Of a stretch of DNA of 64,000 bases, positions 27,406 through 39,558 are shown in pieces. The DNA is from Phycicoccus sp. CSK15P-2. GTDB taxonomy: Bacteria; Actinomycetota; Actinomycetes; Actinomycetales; Dermatophilaceae. The position numbers and the translations under genes are program-made. Location of the stretch: contig NZ_JAFDVE010000024.1 in NCBI RefSeq assembly GCF_016888005.1, positions 62,001 to 126,000 on the forward strand. Reading direction: 5' to 3'. Position 1 is the first letter of the stretch. Each line of letters starts with the position of its first letter. Under the pieces are notes generated by a model that was given only the letters and a program-made list of their open reading frames with translations, was not told the DNA's origin and ran no database searches.

Positions 27406-27454
27406 GCCCCTGGCCGGCCGTTTGCCCCGTTCGCGGCCGGGGTACGGACCCGTC

Positions 27455-27997
27455 ATGACCGACACCCAGAACAGCCAGAAGGTCGCCTTCCTCGTCGCCG
27501 CGGAGGGCATCGAGCAGGTGGAGCTCACCGAGCCGTGGAAGGCCGTGGCGGACGCCGGGCACACCCCGGTCCTCGTCTCCCCCGACTCCGGCTCGGTCCA
27601 GGCGTTCGACCACCTCGACAAGGGCGACACCTTCGACGTCGACGTCACGGTGGCCGAGGCGGAGGTGGGCGACTACGCCGCCCTCGTGCTCCCCGGGGGC
27701 GTGGCCAACCCGGACGCGCTGCGCACCGACCCTGACGCCGTCTCGTTCGTCCGCACCTTCGTCGAGTCGGGCAAGCCGGTGGCCGCGATCTGCCACGCAC
27801 CCTGGACGCTCGTCGAGGCCGACGTCGTGCGGGACCGCACGCTCACCTCGTGGCCCAGCCTGCAGACCGACCTGCGCAACGCCGGCGCGACCTGGGAGGA
27901 CCGTGAGCTCGTCGTCGACGACAACCTCATCACGAGCCGCAACCCGGACGACCTGCCCGCCTTCACGAAGGCGCTGACCGACGCCCTCGTCGGCTGA
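27455..27997 (+). CDS. DJ-1/PfpI-family protein (YhbO-like)
   Basis: 180 aa single-domain protein of the class I glutamine-amidotransferase-like fold. The nucleophile elbow is AAICHAPWTLVEA with Cys113 followed by His, and VAFLVAAEGIEQVEL holds the conserved Glu. Relatives are described as stress proteins or glyoxalase/deglycase-like; peptidase activity is doubtful. The ATG at 27455 starts MTDTQNSQ. It is downstream of nucS by 49 bp and could be co-transcribed. A small stem GGGGA/TCCCC at 28004-28017 follows the stop. Confidence 0.88.
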   Translation: MTDTQNSQKVAFLVAAEGIEQVELTEPWKAVADAGHTPVLVSPDSGSVQAFDHLDKGDTFDVDVTVAEAEVGDYAALVLPGGVANPDALRTDPDAVSFVRTFVESGKPVAAICHAPWTLVEADVVRDRTLTSWPSLQTDLRNAGATWEDRELVVDDNLITSRNPDDLPAFTKALTDALVG

Positions 27998-28084
27998 GCC
28001 CGAGGGGACCGCTCCCCATTTCCGTCGACGGCCCTCGCTGGTTGCCTGTGACGAGTCAGTGCACCCATCAGCACAGGAGTCGTC

Positions 28085-28522
28085 ATGCGCATCCCCACCT
28101 CACTCCGCCCCCGTCGCATCGGTGCCATCGCCGTCGTCGCCGCGATGTCTGCGGTCGGTCTCGCTGCCGCCCCACCGGCCAACGCCACATGGAGCGTCCT
28201 GTTCCAAGACGTCCATGACAACGCCTTCGTCGCGTGCAAGACCGCGACGTCGAGCTCGGCCTACGGCCCACTGTGGCAGGTGAAGCTCGTGGCGACCAGC
28301 TCGCGGCTGAGCTCGATCCGCGCGACCTTCCAGGTCACCCGTAACGGCAGCACGGTGAACACGACCGAGCTCTCGGCGTCGAGCGGCGTCTGGGACGTCA
28401 AGACCACCTACGCATCACGGTGGTACACCGACCGCTACCAGCTGACCGGCTCAGCAGGAGTCGACAGGATGGGAGGAGTGGTGCGGGCGTCCGGCCGGGT
28501 CAAGGACCTCGCCACCTGCTGA
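28085..28522 (+). CDS. small secreted protein of unknown function
   Basis: 145 aa with a Sec signal peptide: basic start (RIPTSLRPRR), hydrophobic core (AIAVVAAMSAVGLAAA) and cleavage likely after PPANA. The mature part (about 110 aa) is Ser/Thr/Trp-rich and predicted beta-sheet, with just two cysteines (in FVACKT and the very last residue, DLATC) that could form one disulfide. A good ribosome site (AGGAG) lies before the ATG. It converges on the ethylmalonyl-CoA mutase gene with only 7 bp between stops. No family recognised. Confidence 0.75.
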   Translation: MRIPTSLRPRRIGAIAVVAAMSAVGLAAAPPANATWSVLFQDVHDNAFVACKTATSSSAYGPLWQVKLVATSSRLSSIRATFQVTRNGSTVNTTELSASSGVWDVKTTYASRWYTDRYQLTGSAGVDRMGGVVRASGRVKDLATC

Positions 28523-28529
28523 GCCGACC

Positions 28530-30608
28530 TCATGTGGGGGTGGACCCGAGCGGCCTCGTGCTGACCGGGTCCATCTCGCGCGAGACGCGGATGACGTCGA
28601 CGAAACGGTCCATGATCTCGGTCAGGCCGAAGTCCTTCGGCGTGAAGACCGCGGCCACGCCGAGCTCCTCGAGCCGCGCCGCGTCCGTCGACGGGATGAT
28701 CCCGCCGACGACGACCGGGACGTCGCCGGCGCCGGCGTCCCGCATCCGCTCGAGGACGTCCGGGACGAGCTCCATGTGCGACCCGGAGAGGATCGACAGC
28801 CCGACGAGGTGGACGTCCTCGGCGACCGCGGCCGAGACGATCTGCTCGGGGGTCAACCGGATGCCCTGGTAGACGACCTCGAAGCCGGCGTCGCGGGCCC
28901 GGACGGCCACCTGCTCGGCGCCGTTGCTGTGGCCGTCGAGCCCCGGCTTGCCGACGAGGACACGCAGCGTCTCGCCGAGCTCGGCGCCGGTGTCGCGGAC
29001 CCGGCGGCGGACGCGCTCGAGGCCCTCGGTCGTCGTGGCGGCTCCCACCGAGCCGCTCACGCCGGTCGGGGCGCGGAACTCGCCGAAGACCTCCCGCAGT
29101 GCTCCGGCCCACTCCCCCGTCGTCAGACCCGCGCGGGCACACTCCAGGGTCGCGGGGACGAGGTTCGCGTCCGACGTGGCGTCCGCGCGGAGCCGGTCCA
29201 GAGCGGCCTCGGCACGGGTGCGCCGGTGGTCGTCGGCGTCGCGCTCCTCGCGCCAGCGGCGCACGGCCTCGGCGGCAGCGGCCTCGACCCCGGGGTCGAC
29301 GGTCTGGATGGCGGTGTCGAGGTCGGCCGTCAGCGGGTTGGGCTCGGTGGACTCGAAGCGGTTGACCCCGACGACGACCTCCTCGCCGGCCTCGATCCGC
29401 CCACGGCGCCGGGCGTGCGACGCCACGAGCTCGGACTTCATGTAACCGCCCTCGACCGCCGCGACGGCACCGCCGAGCTCCTCGACCCGGGCCATCTCCT
29501 CCCTGGCGCCTGCCACGATCTCGTCGACCTTCTCCGCGACGACCACGGAGCCCTCGAAGAGGTCGCCGTACTCGAGGAGGTCGGACTCGTAGGCGAGCAC
29601 CTGCTGGATCCGCAGCGACCACTGCTGGTCCCACGGCCGCGGCAGCCCGAGGGCCTCGTTCCAGGCCGGCAGCTGGACGGCGCGGGCCCGGGCGTCCTTG
29701 GACAGGGTCACGGCGAGCATCTCGAGGACGATCCGCTGGACGTTGTTCTCCGGCTGGGCCTCGGTGAGCCCGAGGGAGTTGACCTGCACCCCGTAGCGGA
29801 ACCGGCGCTGCTTGGGGTCCTCGACGCCGTACCGCTCGCGGGTGACCTCGTCCCAGAGCCGGACGAAGGCGCGCATCTTGCACATCTCCTCGACGAAGCG
29901 CACCCCGGCGTTGACGAAGAACGAGATCCGCGCGACGACCTCGCCGAACCGCTCCGGCGGGACCTGGCCGGAGTCGCGGACCGCGTCGAGGACGGCGATC
30001 GCCGTCGACATGGCGTACGCGACCTCCTGCACGGGCGTCGCCCCGGCCTCCTGGAGGTGGTAGCTGCAGATGTTGATCGGGTTCCAGCGCGGGATCTCGG
30101 CGACCGTGTAGGCGATGAGGTCGGTGATGAGCCGCATGGACGGCCCCGGCGGGAAGGCGTAGGTCCCCCGGGAGAGGTACTCCTTGATGATGTCGTTCTG
30201 CGTGGTCCCGGCGAGGGCGTGCAGCGCCCCGCCGGGGTCCTCCCCCGCTGCCTCGGTCTGCTCCTCGGCGACGACCTGGTAGAGCGCGAGCAACCACATC
30301 GCCGTCGCGTTGATCGTCATCGACGTGTTCATCCGCGCGAGAGGGATCTCGTCGAACAGCGCCCGCATGTCGCCGAGGTGCGACACCGGCACCCCGACCT
30401 TGCCGACCTCGCCCCGCGCCAGCGGGTGGTCGGGGTCGTAGCCGGTCTGGGTCGGGAGGTCGAAGGCGACCGAGAGCCCGGTCTGCCCCTTGTCGAGGTT
30501 GCGCCGGTAGAGGGCGTTGCTCGCCGCGGCGCTCGAGTGCCCCGCGTAGGTGCGCATCACCCAGGGGCGGTCGCGCTCCGGTCGCGGCGCACCCGTGCTG
30601 TCGGACAT
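28530..30608 (-). CDS. ecm: ethylmalonyl-CoA mutase (MeaA/Ecm), B12-dependent
   Basis: 692 aa single-chain mutase. The catalytic barrel (MRTYAGHSSAAASNALYRRN, FDLPTQTGYDPDHP, MNTSMTINATAMW) is joined to a C-terminal cobalamin domain with the base-off motif GLDGHSNGAEQ (DxHxxG) and LSILSGSH. The sequence is close to the MeaA proteins of Streptomyces and Methylobacterium, which convert ethylmalonyl-CoA to methylsuccinyl-CoA, rather than to methylmalonyl-CoA mutase MutB. Together with ccr in this window it defines the ethylmalonyl-CoA pathway. The ATG at 30608 is followed by a normal N-terminus. Confidence 0.92.
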   Translation of the reverse strand: MSDSTGAPRPERDRPWVMRTYAGHSSAAASNALYRRNLDKGQTGLSVAFDLPTQTGYDPDHPLARGEVGKVGVPVSHLGDMRALFDEIPLARMNTSMTINATAMWLLALYQVVAEEQTEAAGEDPGGALHALAGTTQNDIIKEYLSRGTYAFPPGPSMRLITDLIAYTVAEIPRWNPINICSYHLQEAGATPVQEVAYAMSTAIAVLDAVRDSGQVPPERFGEVVARISFFVNAGVRFVEEMCKMRAFVRLWDEVTRERYGVEDPKQRRFRYGVQVNSLGLTEAQPENNVQRIVLEMLAVTLSKDARARAVQLPAWNEALGLPRPWDQQWSLRIQQVLAYESDLLEYGDLFEGSVVVAEKVDEIVAGAREEMARVEELGGAVAAVEGGYMKSELVASHARRRGRIEAGEEVVVGVNRFESTEPNPLTADLDTAIQTVDPGVEAAAAEAVRRWREERDADDHRRTRAEAALDRLRADATSDANLVPATLECARAGLTTGEWAGALREVFGEFRAPTGVSGSVGAATTTEGLERVRRRVRDTGAELGETLRVLVGKPGLDGHSNGAEQVAVRARDAGFEVVYQGIRLTPEQIVSAAVAEDVHLVGLSILSGSHMELVPDVLERMRDAGAGDVPVVVGGIIPSTDAARLEELGVAAVFTPKDFGLTEIMDRFVDVIRVSREMDPVSTRPLGSTPT

Positions 30609-30709
30609 GCCGGAACGCTATCCACGGCTCCGCGGCGCAGGTAGGTCTTCGCGCGGTGAGAGTCCCCACACCCACCCCGAGGAGGCGGTGACGCTGCTCA
30701 CGTCGTGGC

Positions 30710-31078
30710 TCAGACCGCTTTCGCGAGCGCGGCCGACGGGGTGACCCCGCGCAGGGTGGGAGCGAGCATCGTGGACAGCCGAGCGCGGCGGAGCAGACGG
30801 CCCGTTCGCGCGTCGGCCGCGACGACCCGCACGTCCGACCCCGCCCGCAGCGCGCGCCGCCGCAGCTCGACGAGGAGGCCGAGGGCCGTGGCGTCGCCGA
30901 CGACGACCTCGTCGAGGTCGAGGAGGACGATTCCCGGCGTCTCCAGGAGCAGCTCGTGCAGCCCCAGCCGGACGTCGGCGACGGTGCGCCGGTCGAGCCG
31001 GCCGGCCAGCCGTACGAGCGTCCCGTCGTCGCACGGCTCGTCGGTCATCGTCACGCGGGCGATGTGCTCCTGAGCCAT
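30710..31078 (-). CDS. STAS-domain protein (anti-sigma-factor antagonist type)
   Basis: 122 aa STAS fold (VRLAGRLDRRTVADVRLGLH, IVLLDLDEVVVGDATALGLLVEL). In SpoIIAA-type antagonists the phosphorylated Ser lies in a D-S-[ST]-G motif; here the matching site reads GDATALG (residues 61-67), leaving only Thr64 as a possible phospho-acceptor. It may be a regulated antagonist with Thr or a non-phosphorylated scaffold. ATG at 31078 has a GAAGGGGG ribosome site; GTG at 31102 is possible. Divergent from pduO across a 148-bp, comparatively AT-rich region. Confidence 0.85.
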   Translation of the reverse strand: MAQEHIARVTMTDEPCDDGTLVRLAGRLDRRTVADVRLGLHELLLETPGIVLLDLDEVVVGDATALGLLVELRRRALRAGSDVRVVAADARTGRLLRRARLSTMLAPTLRGVTPSAALAKAV

Positions 31079-31160
31079 CTGGGCCCCCTTCGGTGAGGTC
31101 ACACCCTATGGACGCACGAAGGTCCTCAGGGGATACACAGGACACGGTAAAGGTTCGGCA

Positions 31161-31189
31161 AAATGTTGCCACTGGCCATTTACTGTCAA
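31161..31189 (-). promoter_or_regulatory. candidate promoter for the STAS gene
   Basis: Reading the minus strand, TTGACA (31189-31184) is followed after 17 nt by ACATTT (31166-31161), in the most AT-rich part of the STAS/pduO divergent region. The -35 matches the consensus exactly; the -10 is weak. It is a proposal from sequence pattern only. Confidence 0.35.
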
Positions 31190-31226
31190 CCGTGAGGCAG
31201 CACGGTGCATCTGCCAGGCTGTCCCC

Positions 31227-31847
31227 ATGGTCAACCTCACCCGGATCTACACGCGGACCGGTGACGACGGGACGACGGCGCTCGGCGACATGAGCCGGAC
31301 CCGCAAGACGGACCCCCGGCTCGCCGCCTACGCCGACGTCAACGAGGCCAACGCCGTCCTCGGTCTCGCACTCGCCTGCGGCGACCTGCCGGACGACGTC
31401 CGGGTCGTCCTGCTGCGGGTGCAGAACGACCTCTTCGACGTCGGTGCGGACCTCAGCACCCCGCTCCAGGAGGAGTACGAGTACGAGCCGCTGCGCGTGC
31501 TCGACGCCTACGTCGAGGAGCTCGAGACCGACTGCGACCGCTACCTGGCCCCCCTCGAGAAGCTGCGCTCGTTCATCCTCCCGGGCGGCACCCCCACAGC
31601 CGCGTACCTGCACCAGGCGCTCACCGTGGTCCGTCGCGCCGAGCGCTCGACCTGGGCGGCGATCGAGGAGTACGGCACCGAGCCGGGCACCTCCCGCGGC
31701 GAGGGCGGGGTCAACCCGACGACCGCGACCTACCTCAACCGGCTCTCCGACCTGCTCTTCGTCCTCGCCCGCACGGCGAACCTCGACCGTGGCGGCGACG
31801 TCCTGTGGCAGCCCGGTGGCGGACGGGCCGAGGCTCCCGCTCCTTGA
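31227..31847 (+). CDS. pduO: ATP:cob(I)alamin adenosyltransferase (PduO type)
   Basis: 206 aa. The N-terminal signature IYTRTGDDGTTALGD and the C-terminal RAERSTWAAI and NRLSDLLFVLAR motifs identify the PduO-type enzyme that makes adenosylcobalamin, the cofactor of ethylmalonyl-CoA and methylmalonyl-CoA mutases. The ortholog holds the same place in M. tuberculosis (Rv1314c, near the ATP synthase genes). It supplies the cofactor that ecm and meaB in this window depend on. The start ATG at 31227 fits the family. Confidence 0.95.
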   Translation: MVNLTRIYTRTGDDGTTALGDMSRTRKTDPRLAAYADVNEANAVLGLALACGDLPDDVRVVLLRVQNDLFDVGADLSTPLQEEYEYEPLRVLDAYVEELETDCDRYLAPLEKLRSFILPGGTPTAAYLHQALTVVRRAERSTWAAIEEYGTEPGTSRGEGGVNPTTATYLNRLSDLLFVLARTANLDRGGDVLWQPGGGRAEAPAP

Positions 31848-31856
31848 CCCGACCGA

Positions 31857-31892
31857 CCTCGGCTCCACCCCTCGGGGGCGGTGGAGCCGAGG
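31857..31892. terminator. 13-bp perfect hairpin between convergent pduO and fdhA
   Basis: CCTCGGCTCCACC (31857-31869) pairs perfectly with 31880-31892 around a 10-nt loop. It begins 9 bp after the pduO stop and ends 21 bp from the fdhA stop. No T-run follows on either strand. Position argues for a bidirectional terminator. Confidence 0.65.
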
Positions 31893-31913
31893 CGTGACGG
31901 CACGGGAGCCCGC

Positions 31914-33125
31914 TCAGGCGACCATGCCGTGCGGGTCGATGACGAACTTCTGCGCGGCCCCGGCGTCGAACTCCTGGTAGCCGCGCGGGGCGTCGTCGAG
32001 GCTGATGGTCTGCGCGTTGACCGCCTTCGCGATGTGCGCGCGGTCGGCGAGGATCATGTTCATCAGACCGCGGTTGTACTTCTTCACCGGACACTGGCCG
32101 GTCATGAGGTACTGCGACTTGGCCCAGCCGAGCCCCAGCCGCACCCCGATCTGCCCTTCCTTCGCGTGCTCGTCGGAGGCTCCCGGGTCGCCCGTGACGT
32201 AGAGGCCCGGGATGCCGAGCCCGGCGCCTGCCGCGGCCAGCTCCATGATCGCGTTGAGGACGGCCGCCGGCTGCTCCCCCGCGTCGGCGCCGTGCCCCTT
32301 GGCCTCGAAGCCGACCGCGTCGATGGCGGCGTCGACCTCGGGCACACCGAGGATCTGCTCGACCTTGTCGACGAGCTCGCCGTCCTCGGCGAGGTCGACC
32401 GTGTCGCACCCGAAGCTCGCCGCCTGGGCCAGCCGCTCGGGCACCATGTCGCCGACGATGACCCGGGACGCTCCGAGCAGCTGCGCGGAGTGCGCCGCCG
32501 CCAGTCCGACCGGTCCCGCACCGGCGACGTACACCGTCGACCCCGTCGTCACGCCGGCGGTGTAGGCGCCGTGGTAGCCGGTCGGGAAGATGTCGGACAG
32601 CATCGTCAGGTCGAGGATCTTCTCCATCGCCTGGTCCCGGTCCGGGAACTTCAGCAGGTTGAAGTCGGCGTACGGAACCATGACGTACTCGGCCTGGCCA
32701 CCGACCCAGCCGCCCATGTCGACGTACCCGTAGGCGGCTCCCGCACGGGCCGGGTTGACGTTGAGGCAGATGCCGGTCTTCCCCTCGTTGCACAGGCGGC
32801 ACCGTCCGCAGGCGATGTTGAACGGCACCGAGCAGATGTCCCCCTCCTGGACGAAGAGCACGTCGTCCCCGCACTCGACCACCTCACCGGTGATCTCGTG
32901 GCCGAGAGACTGGCCGACCGGTGCGGTCGTGCGGCCGCGGACCATGTGCTGGTCGCTGCCGCAGATGTTCGTCGTGACGAGCTTGAGGATGGCGGCGTGC
33001 GGGGCCGCCTGCTTGATGCCGAAGTGCTGGGCGACCTCCTGGGGGATCTCCAGCTTCGGGTAGTCGACGGACTCGACGGCGACCTCTCCGGGCCCCTTGT
33101 AGACGACGACGCGGTTTCCAGTCAT
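31914..33125 (-). CDS. fdhA: glutathione-independent formaldehyde dehydrogenase (zinc MDR)
   Basis: 403 aa zinc-dependent medium-chain dehydrogenase resembling Pseudomonas putida FdhA, oxidising formaldehyde to formate with NAD. Catalytic zinc ligands are Cys55 (NICGSDQH) and His76/Glu77 (GHE); the structural zinc uses Cys106, 109, 112 and 120. The coenzyme loop is VAGAGPVGLAAA. The long insertion after the Rossmann core (GFEAKGHGADAGEQPAAVLN) is typical of FdhA rather than ordinary alcohol dehydrogenase. It lies between pduO and the ATP synthase cluster and may detoxify formaldehyde from the demethylating flavoprotein at 21677. Confidence 0.92.
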   Translation of the reverse strand: MTGNRVVVYKGPGEVAVESVDYPKLEIPQEVAQHFGIKQAAPHAAILKLVTTNICGSDQHMVRGRTTAPVGQSLGHEITGEVVECGDDVLFVQEGDICSVPFNIACGRCRLCNEGKTGICLNVNPARAGAAYGYVDMGGWVGGQAEYVMVPYADFNLLKFPDRDQAMEKILDLTMLSDIFPTGYHGAYTAGVTTGSTVYVAGAGPVGLAAAHSAQLLGASRVIVGDMVPERLAQAASFGCDTVDLAEDGELVDKVEQILGVPEVDAAIDAVGFEAKGHGADAGEQPAAVLNAIMELAAAGAGLGIPGLYVTGDPGASDEHAKEGQIGVRLGLGWAKSQYLMTGQCPVKKYNRGLMNMILADRAHIAKAVNAQTISLDDAPRGYQEFDAGAAQKFVIDPHGMVA

Positions 33126-33256
33126 GCCTGCTCCCTCGAGCGTGATGGCTCATCGGCCCACACGGCGCGCGGGCCGGACGTCGGGATCGGCGTCACCACC
33201 CACCCAAACACACGGCCGGGCACGCGGCCATGCGAGGGACGGACTGTTTCCCCTGG

Positions 33257-33688
33257 TCAGGCCACGTTCACGTTGTACCCGGGCGGGCTGGACTCCAGCC
33301 AGGCCCGGACGGCGGTGTAGGCGGCCGGGACGAAGGCGAACTCGCAGGTCCGGCCGGCCGCGCTGCCCGTGACGGACACCGGCTCGGCGAGCCCGGGGAT
33401 GACGTCCGAGGTGGGCTTCGGAGAGCCGAGCTGGACCTCTCCGCGCAGCCAGGAGACCTCCGGCCGCAGCGAGGGTCCGACGATGCTGAACCACTCGAAC
33501 CGCTCGGAGCCGAGACGGGCCAACCCCAGCCGCCAGCGGGTGTCGTGCTCGCGGCGTAGCGCGCAGAGCATCACCGGGCGGCCGTCGCCGGAGATGAACC
33601 GCCGGCGCCCCCACACGAAGCTGAACGCGGCGACGACCACGAGCATGACGACGGCGAGGACGAGCTCGACGGAGAGGAGTGGATCCAT
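33257..33688 (-). CDS. DUF2550 membrane-anchored protein
   Basis: 143 aa. One N-terminal membrane helix (LVLAVVMLVVVAAFSFVW) followed by a soluble domain that begins GRRRFISGDGRPVMLCALRR, the pattern of DUF2550, which follows the ATP synthase epsilon gene across actinobacteria (Rv1312 in M. tuberculosis). Function is unknown; its fixed position suggests a role linked to the membrane ATPase or simply an old operon. It begins 23 bp after the atpC stop. Confidence 0.88.
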   Translation of the reverse strand: MDPLLSVELVLAVVMLVVVAAFSFVWGRRRFISGDGRPVMLCALRREHDTRWRLGLARLGSERFEWFSIVGPSLRPEVSWLRGEVQLGSPKPTSDVIPGLAEPVSVTGSAAGRTCEFAFVPAAYTAVRAWLESSPPGYNVNVA

Positions 33689-33711
33689 CCGCAGCCCGTC
33701 CTCGCTCGTCG

Positions 33712-33974
33712 TCAGGAGGCCATGCCGGAGCCGTCGACGGTCTCGGCGACGATCGTCACGCGGTCGTGGTCGACCGACATGAAGCCGCCGTCGACCGTGG
33801 CTGTCTGCCAGCCGCCCGCGTTGATCCGCACCTCACCCTCGGCGAGGACGACGAGCATCGGCTGGTGCCCGGGCAGCACACCGAGTTCACCCTCGGTGGA
33901 CCGGACGCTGACCTGGCTCGCCTCGCCCTCCCAGACCTTGCGGTCCGCGGCGACGAGGTCGACCTGGAGTGCCA

Positions 33975-33975
<1 letters not shown>
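33712..33975 (-). CDS. atpC: ATP synthase F1 epsilon subunit, short form
   Basis: 87 aa. It contains the N-terminal beta-sandwich of epsilon (LVAADRKVWEGEASQVSVRS, GELGVLPGHQPML) and stops there. The C-terminal two-helix domain that inhibits ATP hydrolysis in E. coli-type epsilon (about 135 aa) is missing, and DUF2550 starts only 23 bp later, so this looks natural and not a frameshift. The ATG overlaps the atpD stop by one base (TGATG). It links the rotor (gamma/c-ring) in the F1 stalk. Confidence 0.93.
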
Positions 33976-36386
<2,411 letters not shown>

Positions 36387-38027
36387 TCAGCGCTTCTGCT
36401 TGACGATCTGCTCCTGGCCGGAGTCCAGCGCTTCCTCGCCGTCCTGCTCCTCGGAGCCGACCTGGATGCCGTCCTCGTCCGACGCGTCGAACTGCTTGTC
36501 CTTGAAGGTCTTCACCTCGGACTCGAGCGCCTCGCGGGTCTCGTCCGGGAACTTGCCGCTCTCGCGGATGCCGGCGAGCAGGTCGGACTTGGTCCGCCGC
36601 AGGTGGTCGAGGAACTCGGTCTCGAAGCGGCGCACGTCCGACACGCCGATGTCGTCGAGCTGACCGGTGGTGCCGAGCCAGATGGAGACGACCTGCTCCT
36701 CGACCGGGTAGGGCGAGGCCTGCGGCTGCTTGAGCAGCTCGACGAGCCGGGCGCCCTTGGCGAGCTGGGCCCGGGAGGCCGGGTCGAGGTCGGATGCGAA
36801 CATCGCGAAGGCCTCGAGGGCGCGGAACTGCGCGAGGTCGAGCTTGAGGCGCCCGGCGACGTCCTTCATGCCCTTGATCTGCGCGGCGCCGCCGACCCGG
36901 GAGACCGAGATGCCGACGTCGATGGCCGGCCGGACGTTGGAGTTGAAGAGGTCGGCCTGGAGGTAGATCTGGCCGTCGGTGATGGAGATGACGTTGGTCG
37001 GGATGAACGCCGAGACGTCACCGGCCTTGGTCTCGATGATCGGCAGGCCGGTCATCGAGCCGGCGCCGAGGTCGTCGGAGAGCTTGGCGCAGCGCTCGAG
37101 CAGCCGGCTGTGCAGGTAGAACACGTCGCCGGGGTAGGCCTCGCGGCCCGGCGGGCGGCGCAGCAGCAGGGACACGGCGCGGTAGGCCTCGGCCTGCTTG
37201 CTCAGGTCGTCGAAGACGATGAGGACGTGCTTGCCGTCGTACATCCAGTGCTGGCCGATGGCCGAGCCGGTGTACGGGGCGAGGTACTTGAAGCCGGCGG
37301 AGTCGGACGCCGGCGCGGCGACGATGGTCGTGTACTCCATCGCGCCGGCCTCCTCGAGCGTGCCCTTGACGGACGCGATCGTGGAGCCCTTCTGGCCGAT
37401 GCCGACGTAGATGCAGCGGACCTGCTTCTCGGGGTCGCCGGTCTCCCAGAACTCCTTCTGGTTGATGATCGTGTCGACCGCGACCGTCGTCTTGCCGGTC
37501 TGGCGGTCGCCGATGATCAGCTGGCGCTGGCCGCGGCCGATCGGGGTCATCGCGTCGACGGCCTTCAGGCCCGTCTGCAGCGGCTCGTGCACCGACTTGC
37601 GCTGCACGACCGTGGGGGCCTGGAGCTCGAGGGCGCGGCGCTGGTCGGACTCGATGTCGCCGAGGCCGTCGATCGGGTTGCCGAGCGGGTCGACGACGCG
37701 GCCGAGGAAGCCGTCGCCGACGGGGACGGAGAGGACCTCGCCGGTGCGCTTGACCTCCTGGCCCTCCTCGATCTTGGAGAAGTCACCGAGGATGACGACG
37801 CCGATCTCGTGGACGTCGAGGTTGAGCGCGAGGCCGAGGGTGCCGTCCTCGAACTGGAGCAGCTCGTTGGTCATGGCCGAGGGCAGGCCCTCGACGTGCG
37901 CGATGCCGTCGCCGGCGTCCGTGACGCGGCCGACCTCCTCGCGGGAGGCCGCCCCCGGCTCGTAGGAGCGCACGTAGCTGTCCAGCGCGTCCCGGATCTC
38001 GTCCGGACGGATCGAGAGCTCCGTCAT
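36387..38027 (-). CDS. atpA: ATP synthase F1 alpha subunit
   Basis: 546 aa non-catalytic nucleotide-binding subunit. The P-loop is [13 protein letters not shown]; other family motifs are [26 protein letters not shown] and the arginine-finger region [10 protein letters not shown]. The C-terminus carries an acidic extension ([20 protein letters not shown]) beyond the E. coli length, as in other actinobacterial alpha subunits. It starts 84 bp after atpH. Confidence 0.98.
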   Translation of the reverse strand: MTELSIRPDEIRDALDSYVRSYEPGAASREEVGRVTDAGDGIAHVEGLPSAMTNELLQFEDGTLGLALNLDVHEIGVVILGDFSKIEEGQEVKRTGEVLSVPVGDGFLGRVVDPLGNPIDGLGDIESDQRRALELQAPTVVQRKSVHEPLQTGLKAVDAMTPIGRGQRQLIIGDRQTGKTTVAVDTIINQKEFWETGDPEKQVRCIYVGIGQKGSTIASVKGTLEEAGAMEYTTIVAAPASDSAGFKYLAPYTGSAIGQHWMYDGKHVLIVFDDLSKQAEAYRAVSLLLRRPPGREAYPGDVFYLHSRLLERCAKLSDDLGAGSMTGLPIIETKAGDVSAFIPTNVISITDGQIYLQADLFNSNVRPAIDVGISVSRVGGAAQIKGMKDVAGRLKLDLAQFRALEAFAMFASDLDPASRAQLAKGARLVELLKQPQASPYPVEEQVVSIWLGTTGQLDDIGVSDVRRFETEFLDHLRRTKSDLLAGIRESGKFPDETREALESEVKTFKDKQFDASDEDGIQVGSEEQDGEEALDSGQEQIVKQKR

Positions 38028-38111
38028 GTCTGATCTTCTCCTCGGTCACCGGCCCCTCGTGGGCCGAAGTTCGTGTGGGTCGTGCGTGTGGAGTTGTGGT
38101 GCGGGTGCGGC

Positions 38112-38926
38112 TCAGCCGCCGGTGACGTGCCGGCGCGCCTCCTCGAGGCGGCGCAGCACGGTGCCGTCGACGACCTCGTCGCCGACCTGGACCCGGATGC
38201 CGCCCATGACCGCGGGGTCCTGGACGACCTGGAGCGTGACGCTCTTGCCGTAGTGCGCCTCGAGCGCGCTGCGCAGGCGTGCCTGCTGCTGCTCGGTGAG
38301 CGGTGCGGCGACCGTCACCAGTGCGGCGAGCTCGTCCCTGCGCTGCGAGGCGAGCTCGAGGTAGGACTCCATGACGCGGTCGAGCCGGCGTCCGCGCGGC
38401 ACGCGGACGGCCTGCTCGGCGAGACGGATGGTCTCGGGCGCGGCCTTGCCGTCGAGCAGGCCCCGCACGAGCGATGCCTTGCCGTCGGCGTCGCTGTTGC
38501 GGCTCGAGAGGGTGTCCCGCAGCCCCGGGTCGGCGGCGACGATCCGCTCGAAGCGGAAGAGCTCGTCCTCGACGCGGTCGATGTGCCCGGCCTTCTCGGC
38601 ACTCGCGAGCAGGGCCTGGACGGCCAGGCTCTCGAGCATGTCCCCGAAGTCGCGCTCGGCCGCCCAGCGCTGGGCCGCGACGGCCTCCACGAGCTTGAGC
38701 GCGGGCGCCCCGACCTTGCCGTCGAAGAGCGAGCGGGCGAGCCCCGACTTCGCGGACCCCTCGCGCGACGGGTCGGCGAGCGCCCGGCGCAGCGAGGCGC
38801 TGGACTCGACGACCCCCGTCACGGCGAAGAGCTCCTCGGCGAGCTTGGCGGCGTTGACGCGGCCCCGGAGGGTCTTGTCGAAGGCCGCCGAGGACTCGCG
38901 GGCGGCACCGCGGGACGAACCACGCA

Positions 38927-38927
<1 letters not shown>
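38112..38927 (-). CDS. atpH: ATP synthase F1 delta subunit
   Basis: 271 aa, the long stand-alone delta form seen in many actinobacteria (E. coli delta is about 177 aa), not fused to a b subunit as in mycobacteria. The C-terminal part with VTVAAPLTEQQQARLRSALE and PAVMGGIRVQVGDEVVDGT is the conserved OSCP region. Its ATG overlaps the atpF stop by one base (TGATG). It joins the peripheral stalk to the F1 head. Confidence 0.96.
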
Positions 38928-39532
<605 letters not shown>

Positions 39533-39558
39533 CTACGGGCGGGCGGAGCGGACGCTCG

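Noticed and set aside
28004-28017. Intrinsic terminator after the DJ-1/PfpI gene
   Set aside because: The stem is only 5 bp with a weak ATTT tail; mentioned with the gene but not called.
30609-31226. Cobalamin riboswitch ahead of the B12-related genes
   Set aside because: I looked for the conserved B12-box pattern (GCCACTG context) upstream of ecm and pduO. A GCCACTGGCC occurs at 31168-31177, but the other conserved elements and space are missing.
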